From Erysipelotrichaceae bacterium UBA6182 (GTDB taxonomy: Bacteria > Bacillota_I > Bacilli_A > Erysipelotrichales > Erysipelotrichaceae): a DNA stretch of 9,401 nucleotides. This document shows, one piece after another, positions 4,557 through 9,401 of the stretch. Numbering within the stretch: the first letter of the stretch is position 1; each line of letters starts with the position of its first letter. The translations under genes and the position numbers were made by a program. The DNA is taken from contig DITO01000032.1 in the NCBI GenBank assembly GCA_002422065.1, forward strand, positions 1 to 9,401. Reading direction: 5' to 3'. The notes beneath the pieces are model-generated. The model was given only the letters and a program-made list of their open reading frames with translations. It was not told where the DNA came from and ran no database searches.

Positions 4557-7186
4557 TGAAAATAATTATTGCACCATTATCACTTCATGATGCGATCATG
4601 AATCAAGCTTTGCAAAATGAGCAGTCTGCTTTCAATGTTTCTGTATTAACGCTCTCTGTTTTTAAGGAGCGTTTTTTAAGTCTTCCTAAACTAAATATTG
4701 ATTTAATGATTCAAGCATTCCCTATCATATCAAATATTCGAAATCATTGCACTGTACTGAGTGATTCTCTTTCTTTCTTAGATCATCAAATGAACTTACT
4801 CTTATTTGCTATTGAATGTCATTATTTAAATATTGATATAGAATCACTCCCTGAAGAAAGTGATAAAGATAAAGATATTAAGACTGTCTGTAAATCCTTA
4901 GCTCCTTTGTTAGCTCATTTTGACAGTATCGAAAATGCTGTAGAAAAGCTTTCTGATGAACTTGAAATTTGGATTCATCCACATCCAACCACAGCCATGG
5001 ATTCTATTCTGTTAAACACATTACTTAAATCAAAAGCCCTCTTATATCCTGTAAATAAAGTCTCAAGTACCTATAGAATTCATAATGCTTTAAATCCTGC
5101 ACTTGAAGCACATGCGATAGCACAACATATTGTTAAACATCCTACTCTATCAACAAGTATTCTTTGTGCAAATCCTTCTGATATTTCTAGTCTAGAACAT
5201 GCTTTCAATCTATATAATATTCCTTTTAACTCCACACTATCTCATGCTTCTTCTCCAATAATCTCGACACTCATTAGTGCATGTGAGTATGGATTACAGT
5301 TAGATCGTAAACACTTCATTCAGTGCTGTAAACATAATCTTATCCCTCATGAATATACCCCTTCCTTAATTAAATATATGGACATATTCAATATTCCTCT
5401 TGATGCATGTGATTATCCATTTAATCATGTTGTTTCGACTTCATTAAAGAGTGATCTCTTTAAATATGAAATCCATCATTTCATTACACTTGAAAAAGAA
5501 GCAGAACTTGCACGCAGTCATATCATGTCTGTCATTAAATCATGGTCTTCATTGACTTGGATTGAAGATGTCTACGCCTTTCTTATCCAACGCAAAGACT
5601 TATCTTTCAATCAACAATCTGCTTTAAACCAAGTTAAATCGTTATGTGAAACAATCTTAGGTTCCTCTTTAGATTCTAAATCAAAGTACACACTACTCAT
5701 TCATCAATTGAAATCAAAATCATTTTCCACCAGTCAATCTAGTGCGCTTGTTTCAATCCATGAATTATCTCAAGTCTTGGTGAGTGCGTGTGATCAATTA
5801 ATTATCATGGGGACAACCGCAAAACATTATCCTCCAACTCAAAAACATAATGGACTCATTGATGAGTCCTATCTGCAAAAGATAATACAATACCCATCTT
5901 TAAGTGAGCGTAACCAAGCATTAGTATCTCATGAAGAACTAATATTTGCCCAAAGCCCGATTACAATCTTGTCTTATCCTTCCGCATCAATGGATGGTAA
6001 GCCTCAAGAAATAGCTATTAATCTTAAGGAGCGAATGAGTGATGTCTTAATTACTCCATGGCCTGTTCATCGTCATACGATGAATCCACTGAAGAAATCC
6101 TTTGCTTTATCTTCATCAACTTCCAAAGCATTGTTCTTTAAGAACAACGTAATTAAAGGTTCTGTATCTTCCATTGAACAGTTCTATAACTGTTCCTATC
6201 AATACTTCTTTTCAAAAGGTTTAAGAATCTCAAAGATGTTAGGTAGTGGTATCAATGTAGCTCATATGGGAACCATGATGCACTTTGTTCTTGAAGAATG
6301 GATTAATCAAAACAAACCTAAAATGAGTGAAGACTTTATTATGCAAACTCTACAACCCTATATTCATGACACAAATCGTGTGTTTCCATATCATAAAGAA
6401 TCCTTAAATCTTATCTTTAAGTTATTAACTCAACAAATGTTATTAACCATTGAACGTTTTAGTATTCTTGAAGACTCAACCCATTTCAAACCATTTGAGA
6501 GTGAACATAAACTTAATGATGAGTTATCCATTCTTGATTCAACTTTAAGCTTTACAGGTTTTATTGACCGTATTGATCATCATGACACAGCCTTTAGGAT
6601 AATCGACTATAAATCATCAACTAAGAGCATTAAGAAAGCTAACTTTGTTACAGGAAGACAAATCCAATTATTTACCTATCAGTTACTTTATGCCAAGAAG
6701 AATCAAAGAACACCTACTGGTGTTCATTACTATACCCTTAAGAATGATGTGATTCATGCTAAAGATAAATACACCTTAAACTTTGTACCTAAAGTTCCTA
6801 AGCTTATCATTAATTCTTTAGAAACCAGAGAGTTATTCTTAAGTAAAGCAAAGACAAACAGTGTCTATATTAATCCTGAGTCAGGTCAATATTACTCTAA
6901 AGACTTTAATCGTTTTAATATGACGACTAAAGGAGCAGTCAATAAGAAAGCTCTCTATCTAGAAGATGGAATTGAAAAAGGACTTGATATCATTTTTAAT
7001 GTCTTTGTAGAATCTTTAAGAGATGGAACCATTGATAAGAACCCTGCTGAACCTTCTGTGTGTCAGTATTGTGATTATCAATCAATTTGTCATTTTTCAG
7101 GATCATATCCTAAACGTCAACCCCTCTTTAATGTCCCTATTACCCTTTCTGATATAGAAGCATCATCTGTGGAGGAAGAAACATGA
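4556..7186 (+). CDS. addB: AddB/RexB-type nuclease subunit of the AddAB helicase-nuclease
   Basis: AddB and AddA form the complex that resects double-strand DNA breaks for RecA-dependent repair. The C-terminal RecB-type nuclease is complete. GFIDRID (668-674) leads to the catalytic IDYKSS (683-688, with D684 and K686), and GRQIQL (700-705) gives the conserved Gln. Four cysteines, C546 in FYNCSYQYFF and C836, C839 and C845 (CX2CX5C), match the iron-sulfur staple of AddB nucleases. An internal segment, QLIIMGTTAKHYPP, around 416-425 resembles the family's 'vfvlGlneGxfP' motif. At 876 residues it is clearly shorter than Bacillus AddB (about 1,160). The N-terminus lacks the GxxGxGKT Walker A motif of Bacillus AddB, as in streptococcal RexB. 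The gene overlaps addA by four bases, as expected for a coupled pair. The identity is firm; the AddB or RexB name is a matter of convention. Confidence 0.92.
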   Translation: MKIIIAPLSLHDAIMNQALQNEQSAFNVSVLTLSVFKERFLSLPKLNIDLMIQAFPIISNIRNHCTVLSDSLSFLDHQMNLLLFAIECHYLNIDIESLPEESDKDKDIKTVCKSLAPLLAHFDSIENAVEKLSDELEIWIHPHPTTAMDSILLNTLLKSKALLYPVNKVSSTYRIHNALNPALEAHAIAQHIVKHPTLSTSILCANPSDISSLEHAFNLYNIPFNSTLSHASSPIISTLISACEYGLQLDRKHFIQCCKHNLIPHEYTPSLIKYMDIFNIPLDACDYPFNHVVSTSLKSDLFKYEIHHFITLEKEAELARSHIMSVIKSWSSLTWIEDVYAFLIQRKDLSFNQQSALNQVKSLCETILGSSLDSKSKYTLLIHQLKSKSFSTSQSSALVSIHELSQVLVSACDQLIIMGTTAKHYPPTQKHNGLIDESYLQKIIQYPSLSERNQALVSHEELIFAQSPITILSYPSASMDGKPQEIAINLKERMSDVLITPWPVHRHTMNPLKKSFALSSSTSKALFFKNNVIKGSVSSIEQFYNCSYQYFFSKGLRISKMLGSGINVAHMGTMMHFVLEEWINQNKPKMSEDFIMQTLQPYIHDTNRVFPYHKESLNLIFKLLTQQMLLTIERFSILEDSTHFKPFESEHKLNDELSILDSTLSFTGFIDRIDHHDTAFRIIDYKSSTKSIKKANFVTGRQIQLFTYQLLYAKKNQRTPTGVHYYTLKNDVIHAKDKYTLNFVPKVPKLIINSLETRELFLSKAKTNSVYINPESGQYYSKDFNRFNMTTKGAVNKKALYLEDGIEKGLDIIFNVFVESLRDGTIDKNPAEPSVCQYCDYQSICHFSGSYPKRQPLFNVPITLSDIEASSVEEET

Positions 7187-9401
7187 ATATCGAAGCACTT
7201 ACTCATCACATCGCTCATTTAAAGGATACGAATATCCTGGTTTCTGCATCAGCAGGTGCTGGGAAAACTACTTTACTTATCAAGAGATTAATGACACGAA
7301 TTATTAATGATCGCATTAGTGTTAATCAAATCTGTGCCCTAACATTCTCAGAAGCAGCAGCTCATGAAATGAAAGATCGCTTAAAGATTAAACTACGTGA
7401 AGAGCTTAAAGGATGTCAAGATTTGGAATTGTCTTCCTTTATTAAAGAACAACTTTCACTCATAGACACTGCAATGATTTCAACCATTCATAGTTTTGCA
7501 CTGTCACTTATTAAAGACTTTTCTTATGTATTAAACATAAATCCTGAAATGAGTAAAAATGTTCTTGATGATGGGACTAGTCAACTTCTATTTAGTGAAT
7601 GCAGTGATGAAGTGATTCAAAAGGCAATTCAACATCAACCTCATGCCATTCAATCACTACAAAGTCTTGTTTCTACATCTTCTTTTGATTTCACTACACT
7701 TAAAGAAATTATTCAAGAGATCTATCAGATAAGACGTTTACAAGTCAATCCATTGTCCTTTGATGAGCGTGTACTATTACTTCATCAAGATCCTTTAAAT
7801 GTCATTCAACCTATTTTATGTGAGAAACTTTCTCATCAGTTCATTGAAGCAATCAACTTGTGTGACCAAGTTATATCACTTGGAGCTGCGAGTGGTGAAG
7901 ATATGAAGGATGTAGAATCAATGAAAATCAGTCTTAATACAATGCTTGTTAAGCTTGAAAATAGTCAACTTAGTGATGTAATAATTGATCTTCATCATCC
8001 TTGGGTTCTAGGGATTCCTAGGATTAAGGATTATGAAGCTTATGCCGAAGCAAAGACAAATCTACAAGACTGCATTAAGAAGTTAGTCAGTTCATTCAAT
8101 GATTTAGATGATCATGTAAAGCATGTTCAAAGTTTACTTCCTCATATTCAAGTGGTGATTGATTTAGTGAAAGACTTAACTGAGTTGATGCAGTCAAAGA
8201 AAAGTGATCTTAAAGTCATTGAGTTTGATGATATGGAAAGATTAGCTTATGAAATACTTACCCACCCTCAATATGATATCCCATCATTCTACCATTCACG
8301 TTACACTGATATCTTAGTGGATGAGTTTCAAGATACAAATGACTTACAAAACCAAATCATTACTTTAATCTCTACTGGAAACAACGTCTTTAGAGTTGGT
8401 GATGTTAAGCAATCTATTTATCGCTTTAGAGGTGCAAAGCCTCAGCTTATGCGCTCAATGATACATGATTCAAGCCTTAGTACTTTTACTTTACCCCATA
8501 ACTTTAGATCCAGTGAACCGATTGTTGAGTTCAATAATCATTTGTTTAATGTATTGATGAATGTAGATGGATTTAGTGATGTGTATCAAGACCAAGATCA
8601 TGTGAGTGTAGGAAGAGATGAACAAAGAATTATCACAACACCAGTCACTTACTTTAAAGTAAACAAACCTGATAAAGAGTTAATTAAAGAATCGATTGAT
8701 GAAGATGATAGTGATTATGAAGAGAATAACGAAGATGGTGAACTCTTTAAAACACGATCATATGAAACAGCAGCGGATCATGTTAAAGCACGTGTGATTA
8801 CTAAAGACATCATTGAGCGTCATCTAAATCAGAACATTCCTTTTAAAGATATGTGTGTTCTTGTGAAATCTCATGCTCAAAAAGATATTCTTAAGAAGCT
8901 CTTTGATGAGAAAGGAATTCCTCATTTCATTAACTCCCCTCAAGGCTTCCTTAAGCACCCCACCATTACCCAAGTACTGATGCTTGCGCAGTATTGCTTA
9001 TTCCCTAATGACTTCTATCTTAGTGGAGTGTTATTAAGTGATTATTCTTACCTTACGACTGATGATGTTGCCCAACTAAAACTTCAAGGATCTTTAGATT
9101 CTGCTTTACTGAATCACTACCCAGAGCTCCTTGCTTCATTATTAGAACTTAAACATCGTGTCTTAACAAGTTCACTTTCAAAAGCCATCCATGAATGTTT
9201 GAAGTACAATGACTTCTATCATCGTTGTGATTCTCAAGGAAAGCTTAATGGTGATGCTCTTGTGCAAAAAGCTGTTGATTTTGAAAACAGTCATCAAGGA
9301 GGACTTGCTGCATTCATTCAAAGTTTAGAACATTTAAAGGATGCTAAGATTGCGGAAGCAATGGATGTTTCCTTAAGTGATAATGTGGTTAAGGTAATGA
9401 C
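7183..9401 (+). CDS. addA: AddA helicase-nuclease subunit, N-terminal part (cut by right edge)
   Basis: The first 739 codons of a UvrD-like superfamily 1 helicase are visible. AddA unwinds DNA in the 3'-5' direction and carries a second nuclease domain at its C-terminus, which lies beyond the window. Motifs in order are Walker A ASAGAGKT (22-29), motif Ia LTFSEAAAHEM (around 53-63), ISTIHSF (motif Ic), Walker B/motif II VDEFQDTN (379-386), motif III VGDVKQSIYRFRGA (405-418) and motif IV NFRS (440-443). The sequence ends in DNVVKVM, just before motif V (usually TIHxSKGLEFP). The start ATG overlaps the addB stop as ATGA, and GGAGGAAG (7171-7178) is a strong ribosome binding site inside addB. 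There is an acidic stretch at about 503-520 after motif IV. The usual Gln of the N-terminal Q motif is not obvious. Typical family length is about 1,200 residues, so roughly 60% is present. Confidence 0.95.
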   Translation, partial: MNIEALTHHIAHLKDTNILVSASAGAGKTTLLIKRLMTRIINDRISVNQICALTFSEAAAHEMKDRLKIKLREELKGCQDLELSSFIKEQLSLIDTAMISTIHSFALSLIKDFSYVLNINPEMSKNVLDDGTSQLLFSECSDEVIQKAIQHQPHAIQSLQSLVSTSSFDFTTLKEIIQEIYQIRRLQVNPLSFDERVLLLHQDPLNVIQPILCEKLSHQFIEAINLCDQVISLGAASGEDMKDVESMKISLNTMLVKLENSQLSDVIIDLHHPWVLGIPRIKDYEAYAEAKTNLQDCIKKLVSSFNDLDDHVKHVQSLLPHIQVVIDLVKDLTELMQSKKSDLKVIEFDDMERLAYEILTHPQYDIPSFYHSRYTDILVDEFQDTNDLQNQIITLISTGNNVFRVGDVKQSIYRFRGAKPQLMRSMIHDSSLSTFTLPHNFRSSEPIVEFNNHLFNVLMNVDGFSDVYQDQDHVSVGRDEQRIITTPVTYFKVNKPDKELIKESIDEDDSDYEENNEDGELFKTRSYETAADHVKARVITKDIIERHLNQNIPFKDMCVLVKSHAQKDILKKLFDEKGIPHFINSPQGFLKHPTITQVLMLAQYCLFPNDFYLSGVLLSDYSYLTTDDVAQLKLQGSLDSALLNHYPELLASLLELKHRVLTSSLSKAIHECLKYNDFYHRCDSQGKLNGDALVQKAVDFENSHQGGLAAFIQSLEHLKDAKIAEAMDVSLSDNVVKVM

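Noticed and set aside
8009..8022. CTAGG...CCTAG hairpin inside addA
   Set aside because: A five-base stem within coding sequence with no T-tract; such short repeats are expected by chance.
1..9401. Mobile element, phage, defence system or CRISPR
   Set aside because: No transposase, integrase, toxin-antitoxin pair, regularly spaced direct repeats or terminal repeats were seen. AddAB can act on phage DNA, but it is a housekeeping repair system here.

Overview
This window looks like chromosomal sequence from a low-G+C Gram-positive bacterium (Bacillota). The evidence is AT-rich DNA, purine-rich Shine-Dalgarno sites, an LTA-synthase-like membrane protein, a DegV/FakB fatty-acid-binding protein and an addB-addA nuclease pair. 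The short AddB without a Walker A motif and the general gene style would fit an Erysipelotrichia-like lineage. That placement is a guess, because no rRNA or other phylogenetic marker is present.

Layout from left to right. (1) The 5' end of a minus-strand gene for an LTA-synthase-like membrane protein is cut by the left edge. (2) A minus-strand degV/fakB gene has a consensus promoter, a strong ribosome binding site and its own terminator. An inverted repeat of the FabT-box type lies over its -35 element. (3) A plus-strand pair follows: a YigZ/IMPACT-family gene, then a Fur-family regulator gene 14 bp downstream. Both start codons sit immediately after extended -10 promoters and lack ribosome binding sites. 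(4) About 170 bp with two strong hairpins separates this pair from a convergent minus-strand pair, an EamA-type transporter gene followed by a gene of unknown function. (5) From a 44-bp divergent region, addB runs rightwards and overlaps addA by 4 bp. addA is cut by the right edge just before helicase motif V.

The genes form separate units. addAB encodes a double-strand-break end-resection helicase-nuclease. The degV product probably presents exogenous fatty acids to a fatty-acid kinase, and the operator-like repeat at its promoter suggests control by lipid supply. The LTA-synthase-like protein belongs to cell-envelope polymer synthesis. YigZ and Fur are transcribed in the same direction, but the regulator seems to have its own promoter at the end of yigZ. 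The EamA transporter and the unknown protein probably share a transcript.

I see no tRNA, rRNA, CRISPR array, insertion sequence or phage gene. Most of the window is ordinary housekeeping DNA. The observations most worth checking are the FabT-like box at degV, the run of apparently leaderless promoters, the compact AddB and the unknown gene.
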